Below, piece by piece: positions 27,857 through 36,856 of a stretch of DNA of 64,000 nucleotides. The stretch's first letter is position 1; every line of letters begins with the position of its first letter. The translations under genes were made by a program, and so were the position numbers. Origin of the DNA: JAAYRG01 sp964643255 (lineage in GTDB: Bacteria > Bacillota > Clostridia > Lachnospirales > Lachnospiraceae); NCBI GenBank assembly GCA_964643255.1, contig CAZXSM010000001.1, forward strand, positions 1-64,000, read 5' to 3'. The notes under the pieces are model-generated. The model was given only the letters and a program-made list of their open reading frames with translations, had not been told where the DNA came from and did not search any database.

Positions 27857-28582
27857 ATGATTAAACCTCTTATTGGAATTACCCCACAATATGACTATGA
27901 CAATAATTTTATAAGGATTCAAGCACATTATCTTGAAGCCATAAGTACAGCAGGAGGAATCCCTTTTTTGTTACCCTTAGATACTGATCCTAATGATATA
28001 GATCAAATAATTAGAAACTTTGATGGGTTTTTATTTCCAGGTGGTCCTGACATAGATCCCTTGTCCTTTGGTGAAGAAACAATTCCTGAAGGCGGTATTG
28101 TCCTTCCTAAACGAGACAGAATAGAAAAATTAATCTTTGAATCAACTTATAAAACAAATAAACCCCTCTTTGGAATTTGTCGAGGCCTCCAAGCCTTCAA
28201 TATTTTTTTAAAAGGAACTATTTATCAAGATATAGGTGCTCAGTACGACTCTAGTCCTAGAATTGGTCATTATCAAAAGTCTGCTGATGAAGTAATGTCC
28301 CACACCATTAACATAAGGTCTAATAGCATATTAGATAAATTATTAAAGAAAACCAACATTAGGGTAAACAGCTTTCATCACCAGGCCATAAATGAATTAG
28401 CCCCATCATTAGAGGTTGCAGCTAGATCACCTGATAACCTAATAGAAGCAGCATACTCAAAGTCTAAGCCTTTCTTATTAGGAGTTCAGTGGCACCCAGA
28501 GCATTTATATTCTATAGATCAAGACCAATTTACAATATTTAAGGCATTTATAGATAATTGTATAAAGTATAAGTCGGTATAA
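27857..28582 (+). CDS. Gamma-glutamyl-gamma-aminobutyrate hydrolase-type peptidase (class C26)
   Basis: Class I glutamine amidotransferase-fold hydrolase, similar to PuuD, which cleaves gamma-glutamyl amide bonds. 241 residues. The triad is Cys108 in FGICRGLQ, with His213 and Glu215 in QWHPEHL; NSFHHQAIN is also typical. The natural substrate (gamma-Glu-GABA or another gamma-glutamyl compound) cannot be told, as no polyamine genes are nearby. The start ATG has AGGTG upstream. Single-gene plus-strand unit with a terminator after it. Confidence 0.93.
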   Translation: MIKPLIGITPQYDYDNNFIRIQAHYLEAISTAGGIPFLLPLDTDPNDIDQIIRNFDGFLFPGGPDIDPLSFGEETIPEGGIVLPKRDRIEKLIFESTYKTNKPLFGICRGLQAFNIFLKGTIYQDIGAQYDSSPRIGHYQKSADEVMSHTINIRSNSILDKLLKKTNIRVNSFHHQAINELAPSLEVAARSPDNLIEAAYSKSKPFLLGVQWHPEHLYSIDQDQFTIFKAFIDNCIKYKSV

Positions 28583-28589
28583 ATAAAAA

Positions 28590-28628
28590 CCACTGTGCTG
28601 GTGTATATGTCATACTCAAGCACAGTGG
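28590..28628. terminator. Terminator between the C26 hydrolase and the EF-G-like gene
   Basis: Perfect 10-bp stem (arm CCACTGTGCT) with a 19-base loop between two convergent genes. Serves one or both of them. Confidence 0.8.
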
Positions 28629-28669
28629 TATATTATCCTTTATAAGAACTTTCTATATTATTGTATCTT

Positions 28670-30748
28670 TTAATCTTCTTTACTTTCTGCGATAACTCTC
28701 TCTTGTACATCAGATGTAGCTTGCTCATAGCGGTTAAATTCATAACTAAAGTCACCTGCGCCAGCAGTAAATGATCTTAAGTCTGCGCAGTAACCGTATA
28801 TTTCACCTAAAGGTACATCTGCTACAATCTCTTGTTTACTACCTTTTATAGGATTCATTCCTAGAACTCTACCCCTACGTTTATTTAAATCACCCATAAC
28901 ATCACCTGTGTACTCATCAGGAACTACTACCTTCAATGTAACAATAGGCTCTAAGATTGCTGGTGAAGCATCCAAAAATCCTTTCCTAAATGCTTGTATT
29001 GTAGCCATCTTAAATGCTAACTCCGATGAATCTACTGGGTGATAAGAACCATCAACTAAGTCAGCCTTAACACCTACAACTGGGTAACCAGCTAGTGGAC
29101 CTTCTTCTACACATTCTGCAATACCTTTTTCAACTGCAGGGAAATAATTCCTAGGAACTGCCCCACCAAATATATGCTCTTCAAAAACATAAGGAGTTTC
29201 CAAATCACCAGATGGACTAAATTCAATATGAACATCTCCGTATTGACCATGTCCTCCAGATTGTTTTTTATGTTTTCCTTGAACCTTTACAGTCTTACGA
29301 ATTGTTTCGCGGTAAGGTATCTTAGGTTCTAAAAGTTCAATCTCAACATTAAACATAGTCTTTAACTTACTAACAGCTACATCTAATTGTTGGTCACCAA
29401 TACCATATAATAAGGTTTGTCTATTTTCAGAATCATTAACTACCTTAAGAGTTAAGTCCTCTTCTAATAGCTTAGCCATTGCTTGTGAAACCTTATCATC
29501 ATCACCCTTTTTAACAGTTCTAAATCTTTTATAAGTATAAGGCTCTGACATCTTTGGTCTCTCGTATTCAACAGGATTATTCTTATCAGATAAAGTATCA
29601 CCGGTCCTTGTATCATCTAATCTACCAATAGCACCTATATCTCCTGCATGTAATTCATCTACTTCAATTTGGTCCTTACCACGAAGTACATAGAGTCTGC
29701 TTATTTTTTCATCCTCATGAATACTTGTATTATAAACTGTAGAATCGGATTTTAAAATACCTGAACACACCTTAACAACTGAGAACTTACCGATAAATGG
29801 ATCAGAAATTGATTTAAACACTTTTGCAGATACAGGAAGTGTTATATCATAATCTGCATTAAATACTTCATCAGTATCAGTATTCTTACCTGCAATTGTT
29901 AACTCTGCTGGTGAAGGGAAATACTTTTTGATTACTTGTAAAAGCATATTAGAACCACGAGGGTTGATACCAGAACCCATAAGTACAGGAACCATAGACC
30001 CATCATGAACATTATTAATAAGTGCAGAAGAAATTTCTTCTTGAGTAAACTCTTGGTCATCATCAAAGTATTTTTCCATTAGTTCCTCGCTTGTTTCAGC
30101 AACTGCTTCAAGTAATACTTCACGACTTTGCATTAAATGGTCATCTACATAATCAGGTATATCTGTGTATTCATACTCACCTTTATCGCCAACAAATCTT
30201 CTTCCACCCATTTTAACAACATTAACAAATCCTACAAATTCGCCTTCTTCACGAACAGGAATCTGGAATGGAGCAATTTTTCTACCATAAAGATCTGTTA
30301 AAGCTTCTACTGTTCTACGAAAGCTTGCGTTGTCATCGTCCATGTCTGTAACATAGAAAATTCTAGGAATATTATATTCTTCACAAAATTCCCAAGCTTT
30401 CTTTGTACCAACCTCTATTCCTGATTTGGCAGAAACAACAATTACTGCACCATCAGCAACTGACATTCCTTGTTCTACTTCTCCTACAAAATCAAAATAA
30501 CCTGGTACATCTAATAAATTTATCTTTGTATCTTCCCATTCTACAGGAACTATACTTGAATTAATTGAAAATTGACGTTTTTGTTCTTCTTTATCATAAT
30601 CACTTATAGTGTTGCCATCCTCTACTCTACCTAGGCGGCTTGTAGCTCCTGCTACATATGCCATAGCTTCTACTAGTGCGGTCTTACCACTTCCACCATG
30701 ACCTAAAACAATAACGTTTCTGATTTTATCAGATGTGTAAACTTTCAT
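28670..30748 (-). CDS. Elongation factor G-like GTPase (FusA2-type paralogue)
   Basis: 692 residues with the five-domain layout of EF-G. The GTPase motifs are unusual: G1 is GHGGSGKT (16-23), G3 is DVPGYFDF (80-87) with Tyr in place of the catalytic His of DTPGH, and the G4 position reads TDMD (134-137) instead of NKMD. It belongs to the EF-G-like family whose role in translation is unsettled, rather than to canonical EF-G. I chose the ATG at 30748 because GGAGGT lies 7 bases before it; an in-frame ATG at 30763 has that site downstream of it. Two matching dyads lie in the leader. Confidence 0.92.
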   Translation of the reverse strand: MKVYTSDKIRNVIVLGHGGSGKTALVEAMAYVAGATSRLGRVEDGNTISDYDKEEQKRQFSINSSIVPVEWEDTKINLLDVPGYFDFVGEVEQGMSVADGAVIVVSAKSGIEVGTKKAWEFCEEYNIPRIFYVTDMDDDNASFRRTVEALTDLYGRKIAPFQIPVREEGEFVGFVNVVKMGGRRFVGDKGEYEYTDIPDYVDDHLMQSREVLLEAVAETSEELMEKYFDDDQEFTQEEISSALINNVHDGSMVPVLMGSGINPRGSNMLLQVIKKYFPSPAELTIAGKNTDTDEVFNADYDITLPVSAKVFKSISDPFIGKFSVVKVCSGILKSDSTVYNTSIHEDEKISRLYVLRGKDQIEVDELHAGDIGAIGRLDDTRTGDTLSDKNNPVEYERPKMSEPYTYKRFRTVKKGDDDKVSQAMAKLLEEDLTLKVVNDSENRQTLLYGIGDQQLDVAVSKLKTMFNVEIELLEPKIPYRETIRKTVKVQGKHKKQSGGHGQYGDVHIEFSPSGDLETPYVFEEHIFGGAVPRNYFPAVEKGIAECVEEGPLAGYPVVGVKADLVDGSYHPVDSSELAFKMATIQAFRKGFLDASPAILEPIVTLKVVVPDEYTGDVMGDLNKRRGRVLGMNPIKGSKQEIVADVPLGEIYGYCADLRSFTAGAGDFSYEFNRYEQATSDVQERVIAESKED

Positions 30749-30779
30749 ACCTATTACCTCCATTATGATATTTTATATG

Positions 30780-30794
30780 ATTAAGTAACTTAGA
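30780..30794. promoter_or_regulatory. Operator-like dyad, copy 1 (imperfect)
   Basis: ATTAAGT - A - ACTTAGA. The left arm is identical to copy 2 and the right arm differs at two positions. It lies about 32 bases before the start of the EF-G-like gene. Confidence 0.4.
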
Positions 30795-30830
30795 TTAAAT
30801 CATATATAAGTCTATGTAATAAACCTAATT

Positions 30831-30845
30831 ATTAAGTCACTTAAT
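30831..30845. promoter_or_regulatory. Operator-like dyad, copy 2 (perfect)
   Basis: ATTAAGTCACTTAAT, a perfect 7+1+7 palindrome. Its centre is 51 bases from that of copy 1, close to five turns of DNA, which would place both on the same face. Confidence 0.45.
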
Positions 30846-31005
30846 ATAGTTTTATAACAAAAATTAAGCACAGAAAAGAATTCATGTATATATTCTACTA
30901 AATAATATCGGAATTTACAATACTATTATCAATTTATTACAGTATACATTTACTCTTTCATCTTTTCAATTAGGATTTATGTCGATTTACTAAAATCTTA
31001 ACATA

Positions 31006-31034
31006 TTGACATAAACTATCCTTTGATATAGAAT
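31006..31034 (+). promoter_or_regulatory. Promoter of tyrA-aroA
   Basis: TTGACA at 31006-31011 and TAGAAT at 31029-31034 with a 17-base spacer, 35 bases before the tyrA start. Confidence 0.7.
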
Positions 31035-31068
31035 TAGAAAAATAATAAAACTATAGGGGTGCTAGCAA

Positions 31069-32187
31069 ATGGGAGATATAGATTTTAATAATTTTAGAAT
31101 AGGATTTATTGGATTCGGACTTATTGGTGGCTCACTAGCCAAAGTTCTTAGAGAATTTTATCCTAATATTTATATTATGGGATATGAGCATGGAGAAACT
31201 ATAAGTGAAGATAACGAATTGGGCTTGGCAGATGGAGTTCTAAATAATGTATCAGATTCCCTTTATGACTTTAGTTTATGTAACATTATTTTCCTTTGTG
31301 CACCTGTTAAACAAAACACTGATTATTTACCTGTTTTAAAGGATATTATAAGAGATGATTGCATTATTACTGATGTTGGAAGTGTAAAAACAAACATTCA
31401 TCAATGTGTAGAATCTTATGACTTAGAAAAAAACTTTATAGGTGGCCATCCGATGACAGGTTCCGAAAAATCCGGCTATAGATATAGTAATCCAAAATTA
31501 TTTGAAAATGCTTACTACGTTCTCACTCCAACTAATAAATCTAGCAATAATCAAATAGATATACTCTCAAGTTTAGTTGAAAATATAGGGGCTATCCCTA
31601 TAATACTTGACTATGTTGAACACGATAAGATTGTTGCTGCAATTAGCCATTTACCACATATTGTAGCTTCTAGCTTGGTGAATTTAGTAAAAAACCAAAA
31701 AGATAATAGCGATTTAATGAAGCAATTAGCCGCCGGTGGTTTTCGAGATATTACAAGAATAGCTTCTTCATCACCAGAAATCTGGGAAAATATATCCATC
31801 TCTAATAGTATTTTTATAAGTGTTCTGCTTAAGCAGTACATTTCTATCTTGCAAGACATAATTGTAAGTCTTGATAATAAAAACTCTTCCTATATATATG
31901 ATACATTTGCTTCAGCCAAAGAGTTTAGAAATGAATTACCTGATAAGGGCAAGGGTATCCTTGAGAAAATACATGAAATTTATTTAGATATTGAGGACGA
32001 GGCTGGTGCTATTGCAACTGTTGCTAGCTTGCTTGCAAATAATAATATAAGTATTAAAAACATTGGGATAATTCATAATAGGGAGTTTCAAGATGGAGTA
32101 CTAAGAATTGAGTTTTATGACGAAGTGGCCCTTACAAATGCAGTTGAGTTACTTAAACATTGTAATTATCTAGTATACGAAAGGTAG
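31069..32187 (+). CDS. tyrA: Prephenate dehydrogenase with ACT domain
   Basis: Oxidises and decarboxylates prephenate to 4-hydroxyphenylpyruvate for tyrosine. 372 residues. Rossmann motif GFGLIGGS (15-22), then DVGSVK and GGHPMTGSEKSGY typical of the family, a helical dimer domain, and a C-terminal ACT domain (from about residue 300, EDEAGAIATVASLLANN) that probably gives tyrosine feedback. GGGGTG precedes ATG 31069. aroA follows after 11 bases. Confidence 0.95.
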   Translation: MGDIDFNNFRIGFIGFGLIGGSLAKVLREFYPNIYIMGYEHGETISEDNELGLADGVLNNVSDSLYDFSLCNIIFLCAPVKQNTDYLPVLKDIIRDDCIITDVGSVKTNIHQCVESYDLEKNFIGGHPMTGSEKSGYRYSNPKLFENAYYVLTPTNKSSNNQIDILSSLVENIGAIPIILDYVEHDKIVAAISHLPHIVASSLVNLVKNQKDNSDLMKQLAAGGFRDITRIASSSPEIWENISISNSIFISVLLKQYISILQDIIVSLDNKNSSYIYDTFASAKEFRNELPDKGKGILEKIHEIYLDIEDEAGAIATVASLLANNNISIKNIGIIHNREFQDGVLRIEFYDEVALTNAVELLKHCNYLVYER

Positions 32188-32198
32188 GGAAATATCTT

Positions 32199-33488
32199 AT
32201 GACCAAACATAGACCTCTTAAAGGACAAGTATTTATTCCTGGAGATAAGTCCATATCCCACAGAGCTATAATGCTAGGCGCTCTTGCATCAGGAACTACT
32301 ACTGTTCATAACTTTCTCCATAGCCTTGATTGCATTTCTACTATTAAGGCATTTCAGCAGATGGGTGTTAATATAGAATTTGATACAAAAGAAAGTATAT
32401 TTATTATAGAAGGAAAAGGATTACACGGATTAGAAAAACCCTCTGATGTTATTGATGTTGGAAATAGTGGTACTACAATGAGATTACTTTCTGGTATTTT
32501 AAGTGGTCAAACTTTTGATAGTATTATCACTGGGGATGACTCCCTTAGAAAACGACCTATGGATAGAATTATAAGTCCCCTTAGTAAAATGGGTGCTAAC
32601 ATAGAAAGCCAATCTAATAATGGACTTCCACCACTAGTAATTACAGGTCGTGATAATACTTTACTAAGTGGTATAAGCTACAAGTCTCCAGTCTCTTCTG
32701 CACAAGTGAAATCTTCTATATTGTTAGCAGGACTATATGCCGATAGCAATACATCAGTAATAGAGCCACATCTTTCTAGAAATCATACAGAATTAATGTT
32801 AGCTTACTTTGGAGCAAGTATTAGTCAAGAGGAAAATATAACAACTATAGAAGCAAAAGCAAACTTAGTTGGTAAAGATATACAGGTTCCAGGTGATATA
32901 TCATCAGCAGCCTACTTTATAGTTGCAGGCTTAATTGTCCCTGGTTCAAAATTGCTACTAAAAAATGTTGGGATTAATCCAACAAGAGATGGCATTATAG
33001 ATGTTTGCCTACAAATGGGTGGTAAATTACAATTAGATAATGTCAGGGTATTAAATGGTGAAAAAGTTGCTGATATTTATGTAGAGTATAGTGATTTAAA
33101 AGGAATAAATATAGGTGGTCCTATTATCCCAAGACTAATAGATGAATTGCCAATAATAGCTGTTATGGCCTGTTTTGCAAGTGGTCAAACCTTGATTACA
33201 GATGCTGAGGAATTAATGGTCAAAGAAACCAACCGCATTGATGCAATGGTTAAAAGTCTTAAAACTTTAGGTGGGGATATTACTGCAACCCATGATGGAA
33301 TGATAATTAATGGGGGTAAAACTCTTTATGGTGGTAGAGTAGACAGTAAAAATGACCACAGAATCGCCATGTCCTTAGCCATTGCAGATCTAATGACTAG
33401 AGGACATGTTGATATAGTGGGCAAAGAATGTGTAAATATTTCATATCCAAACTTCTTTAAAGACCTTGCTAGTTTATCAGACAAATAA
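32199..33488 (+). CDS. aroA: 3-Phosphoshikimate 1-carboxyvinyltransferase (EPSP synthase)
   Basis: Transfers the enolpyruvyl group of PEP to shikimate-3-phosphate. 429 residues. IPGDKSISHRA (13-23) binds substrate, GNSGTTMRLLSG is the conserved PEP loop, and the C-terminal half contains DELPIIAVMA and KETNRIDAM. The Gly-rich loop sequence places it nearer class II enzymes, but that is not decisive. Co-transcribed with tyrA; ends 32 bases from the convergent feoB stop without an evident terminator. Confidence 0.96.
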   Translation: MTKHRPLKGQVFIPGDKSISHRAIMLGALASGTTTVHNFLHSLDCISTIKAFQQMGVNIEFDTKESIFIIEGKGLHGLEKPSDVIDVGNSGTTMRLLSGILSGQTFDSIITGDDSLRKRPMDRIISPLSKMGANIESQSNNGLPPLVITGRDNTLLSGISYKSPVSSAQVKSSILLAGLYADSNTSVIEPHLSRNHTELMLAYFGASISQEENITTIEAKANLVGKDIQVPGDISSAAYFIVAGLIVPGSKLLLKNVGINPTRDGIIDVCLQMGGKLQLDNVRVLNGEKVADIYVEYSDLKGINIGGPIIPRLIDELPIIAVMACFASGQTLITDAEELMVKETNRIDAMVKSLKTLGGDITATHDGMIINGGKTLYGGRVDSKNDHRIAMSLAIADLMTRGHVDIVGKECVNISYPNFFKDLASLSDK

Positions 33489-33520
33489 TACAGTAAGACC
33501 TAACAAGTTAAACTAATGTA

Positions 33521-35731
33521 TCAAGGTATATTAAATATCCTAAATACTGTAGCAGTAACAAAACACAAGGCAATACCTATCACAGTTGGTATTACTGCAG
33601 ACAGTAGGGTCCATTTTACACTCCCAGTCTCCTTTTTAATAGTTATTAGGGTTGTTGCGCATGGCCAGTGCAATAAGGTGAACAACATAGTGTTTAGAGC
33701 TGTTAACCAAGTCCAACCATTATCAATTAGTATTGTAGAAAGAGATGCCAAACTATCATAATCAACCATTGTTCCAGTTTCAAGATAAGCCATTAAAAGA
33801 ACTGGAAGCACAATTTCATTTGCTGGAAGTCCTAATATAAATGCCATTAATATAAAACCGTCTAACCCAATAACTTTTGCAAAAGGGTCCAGAAAACCTG
33901 CAACATGACTAATTATACTTTGATCACCAAGGTAGACATTTGCAAAAACCCAGGTTAAAGCACCAACCGGTGCAGCAACTTTGATTGCTCTTCCTAATAC
34001 GAATATAGTTCTATCAATTAAGGAAGTATAAAGCACTCTACCTACCTGAGGCTTCCTATAGGGTGGAAGTTCTAAAGTAAAGGTTGATGGTATGCCCTTT
34101 AGGATTGTCTTTGATAGCAAATAAGATACAAGTAAGGTTATTACTATTCCAAGTATAATAATTCCTGAAACAGATAAAACTGGTAATATACCAGATGCAA
34201 CTCCACCAAATGTAGCAAATATTATAGTAGACAGTGCAATAAAAATAGGAAACCTTCCATTACATGGCACAAAGTTATTAGTTATTATAGCAATGAGCCT
34301 TTCTCTAGGAGAATCAATAATTCTACAAGATATTATACCTGCTGCATTACAGCCAAATCCCATACACATAGTTAAGCATTGTTTTCCATGAGCACATGCT
34401 TTCTTAAAATAATGATCCATATTAAAGGCAATTCTAGGCAAATAACCTAAATCTTCTAACAAGGTAAATAAGGGAAAGAATATAGCCATTGGAGGTAGCA
34501 TAACTGCTACAACCCAAGCTAAGGTTTTATATAAGCCTTGAACAAGAATTCCATAAAGCCAGTCTGGTGCATTTAGCCTTATAAATATATCTCCTATTTT
34601 ATCTCCTAATCCGAACATAAAGTTTGCAAGCAATTGAGAAGGATAATTTGCACCTATAATTGTAATCCAGAGAATAACTATCAATGTTAGAATCATCAAG
34701 GGTATACCATATCTTTTAGATGTTACAATATTATCAATTTTTCTATCTCTATCTAACTTAGCCTTATCTACTTTTACATATTTATCACAAACTTCTTCAG
34801 CCTTACTATATATTTGTGATGTTATATCGTCTCGTATTTCGATAAGCTTTTCGTCTTTTCCTTCTTCTCCTATAAATTCATCTATAGTAGTTTCTTCAGA
34901 TATACCCTCTTCTATTTCTTCTTCTATTTCTTCTGATTTTTCATAAAATCCACTTTTTTCTTTAATATCAAGTAGGTTATCTACAATCTCATCAGATGAT
35001 TTGTCGATTATACTCTTTATGAAATTATCATCACCATCGACCATCCTAAGTGCAAACCATCTTGACTTAACATTTTCATTACTATTGCTATCTATAAGAG
35101 GCTGAATTGCTTCAACTTTTTCTTCTATATAGTCTTGATATTTTACTGTGTTAGGTTTTGGTATAATCTTCTCTTTAGATACCTTATATACTGTTTCTTT
35201 TAATTTATTCATTCCTATGTTACTTCTAGCAGCACACATTACAACAGGAATACCTAGTTCTTTTTCAATTCCTTCTCTGTCTATTACAATATTTTTCTTT
35301 TTTGCTTCATCTATTAAGTTAATACATAAAATTACATTATCTGTTACTTCCATAACTTGATATAGTAAATTTAAGTTTCTCTCTAGACAGGTTGCGTCAA
35401 CCACAACAATTACTGCGTCATGATTACCAAAACATATAAAATCTCTTGCTACTTCTTCCTCGGCAGATGAGGCAAACAAGGAATATGTTCCTGGCAAATC
35501 AACCAATATAAACTCTTCTCCCCCATACTCATATTGACCTCTTGCATTAACTACAGTCTTGCCTGGCCAATTTCCCGTATGTTGTTGTAATCCTGTCAAA
35601 GAATTAAATACAGTACTTTTTCCGGTGTTTGGATTTCCTGCCAGGGCTATTACATATTGATCTTCTTTTTTGTCTATTTTATAAATATCTTCCATAGATT
35701 CAATTTGTGATGATTTGAATGTTAAACCCAT
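33521..35731 (-). CDS. feoB: Ferrous iron transporter FeoB
   Basis: Membrane Fe(II) importer with a fused N-terminal G domain. 736 residues. G1 GNPNTGKST (32-40), DLPGTY (78-83) and NLID (138-141). About residues 185-320 form the cytoplasmic helical part, with an unusually acidic stretch (EEIEEEIEEGISEE). The membrane part with two gate repeats follows, including MGFGCNAAGI with the conserved Cys and LPANEIVLPVLLM. GGAGG precedes ATG 35731. feoA is upstream by 42 bases; no feoC is seen. Confidence 0.96.
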   Translation of the reverse strand: MGLTFKSSQIESMEDIYKIDKKEDQYVIALAGNPNTGKSTVFNSLTGLQQHTGNWPGKTVVNARGQYEYGGEEFILVDLPGTYSLFASSAEEEVARDFICFGNHDAVIVVVDATCLERNLNLLYQVMEVTDNVILCINLIDEAKKKNIVIDREGIEKELGIPVVMCAARSNIGMNKLKETVYKVSKEKIIPKPNTVKYQDYIEEKVEAIQPLIDSNSNENVKSRWFALRMVDGDDNFIKSIIDKSSDEIVDNLLDIKEKSGFYEKSEEIEEEIEEGISEETTIDEFIGEEGKDEKLIEIRDDITSQIYSKAEEVCDKYVKVDKAKLDRDRKIDNIVTSKRYGIPLMILTLIVILWITIIGANYPSQLLANFMFGLGDKIGDIFIRLNAPDWLYGILVQGLYKTLAWVVAVMLPPMAIFFPLFTLLEDLGYLPRIAFNMDHYFKKACAHGKQCLTMCMGFGCNAAGIISCRIIDSPRERLIAIITNNFVPCNGRFPIFIALSTIIFATFGGVASGILPVLSVSGIIILGIVITLLVSYLLSKTILKGIPSTFTLELPPYRKPQVGRVLYTSLIDRTIFVLGRAIKVAAPVGALTWVFANVYLGDQSIISHVAGFLDPFAKVIGLDGFILMAFILGLPANEIVLPVLLMAYLETGTMVDYDSLASLSTILIDNGWTWLTALNTMLFTLLHWPCATTLITIKKETGSVKWTLLSAVIPTVIGIALCFVTATVFRIFNIP

Positions 35732-35773
35732 TCTTTCCTCCTAATACACGTTTTAAAACAATTGACTATTTAT

Positions 35774-35992
35774 TTAAATAGCTATTAAAGAAGCCTCTTC
35801 TTCTCTTAAGGCAATCATTGCTCCACGAATGTTATAAACAGTTGGGTCCCCTGAAGGACCTTTTCTTATCACTTCTACCTTGGCACCCTTTGTAAGGCCC
35901 AGGGCTAGCATTCTTTCTCTTAACATTCCCGTTGAAGATAAATCCTTCACTGTAACAACGCTACCTAGTTTGACATCACTAAGATTATTCAC
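35774..35992 (-). CDS. feoA: Ferrous iron transport protein FeoA
   Basis: Small SH3-like cytoplasmic protein needed by FeoB. 72 residues with LRERMLALGLTKGAKVEVIRKGPSGDPTVYNIRGAMIALREEEA in pieces typical of FeoA. The start is GTG at 35992, set by GGAGGT upstream. First gene of feoAB. Confidence 0.94.
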   Translation of the reverse strand: MNNLSDVKLGSVVTVKDLSSTGMLRERMLALGLTKGAKVEVIRKGPSGDPTVYNIRGAMIALREEEASLIAI

Positions 35993-36062
35993 TATTTACC
36001 TCCAATATATATTTAAACTATTTAGATATGATAGGGTGTAAAATTACCATCTCCTAAAATAG

Positions 36063-36081
36063 TTATTTCAGGCTAACTTTA
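36063..36081. promoter_or_regulatory. Candidate DtxR/IdeR-type iron box upstream of feoA
   Basis: On the minus strand TAAAGTTAGCCTGAAATAA matches 13 of 19 positions of the DtxR/IdeR consensus, including the central GTTAGCCT. It is about 70 bases before the feoA start, a sensible operator position. Only a candidate; no regulator gene is in the window. Confidence 0.45.
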
Positions 36082-36158
36082 ATATAATTTATGCCAAATG
36101 AACTAAAAGGTTACTAATTATTTATGGAATTTATAATATGCGAATTTGCCCACAAAAA

Positions 36159-36190
36159 AAGGAAGGTATTAGATTCTAATATCCTTCCTT
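36159..36190 (-). terminator. Terminator of the CarD-family gene
   Basis: Stem of 15 bp with one bulge (arm AAGGAAGGTATTAGA), followed on the minus strand by TTTTTTT. Confidence 0.9.
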
Positions 36191-36321
36191 ACTCCTATAA
36201 ATTTAGGTTTTACCGATCGTTCTTGTGTATGAACTATAAAATTATGACTTTTAATATATTACAATAGTCATTTTATCATTAGTATATAAAATATATAATA
36301 TTATCTATTAGATATAATGCC

Positions 36322-36843
36322 TTAAGCAATATTAGCCTCTTTTATACGATTCAATACTAAATCTTCAACTTCTTCTCTGCTTTTATCCAAAGATATTGCT
36401 ATCTCACCAAATAAGAATTCTTCTGCTTCATTTAAAAACTTTTCATCGGTGCTGGTCATTTTTTTGCCATCCAACTTACGCTCTTCTTTTCTATAATATA
36501 ATGCTTTAACTACTTTTATCCATTCTTCAGGATCTATAGATTTAATTAATGCATCTTTTATCTTTGCTTCTCTTTCCTTATCTGTTAAGTCCGGGTCAAA
36601 TCCAATGTCAGGAATATTTTCTATAAGTTCTAATGCTTCTTCTTTGGACATGGCCTTTCTCATTAATACTTTTTCATTTCCAACTGGGGTATAAAACTTA
36701 CTACCCATTTCATATACTGGCTCTAATGTATAGTATAGTTTTTCATCTTTATTCATAGGGCCACCAAGATTAATAGGACCAATCTCAACTACTGAACAAA
36801 TTCCATTATTGCCGTAGATAATATAGTCTCCTATTTCAAACAT
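36322..36843 (-). CDS. CarD-family transcription regulator
   Basis: 173 residues. The N-terminal part (FEIGDYIIYGNNGICSVVEIG) is the Tudor-like RNA polymerase interaction domain shared with CarD and transcription-repair factor Mfd. The C-terminal helical part has WIKVVKALYYRKEERKLDGKK, which in CarD-type proteins touches promoter DNA. The ATG at 36843 follows GGAGGT by 4 bases; an in-frame ATG 12 bases upstream is unlikely. It follows the small MraZ/AbrB-like gene after 13 bases. CarD proteins tune open-complex stability at rRNA and other promoters. Confidence 0.9.
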   Translation of the reverse strand: MFEIGDYIIYGNNGICSVVEIGPINLGGPMNKDEKLYYTLEPVYEMGSKFYTPVGNEKVLMRKAMSKEEALELIENIPDIGFDPDLTDKEREAKIKDALIKSIDPEEWIKVVKALYYRKEERKLDGKKMTSTDEKFLNEAEEFLFGEIAISLDKSREEVEDLVLNRIKEANIA

Positions 36844-36856
36844 TGTTACCTCCATT

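Larger units (their letters stand above)
30749..31068. other. Divergent promoter region between the EF-G-like gene and tyrA
   Basis: 320 bases. It holds the tyrA promoter (31006-31034) and two operator-like dyads on the side of the EF-G-like gene (30780-30794 and 30831-30845). The remaining sequence is AT-rich without further structure. Confidence 0.6.
35993..36321. other. Intergenic region upstream of feoAB
   Basis: 329 bases. It holds a DtxR/IdeR-like box (36063-36081), the presumed feo promoter, and the terminator of the CarD-family gene (36159-36190). 36191-36321 shows nothing assignable. Confidence 0.6.
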
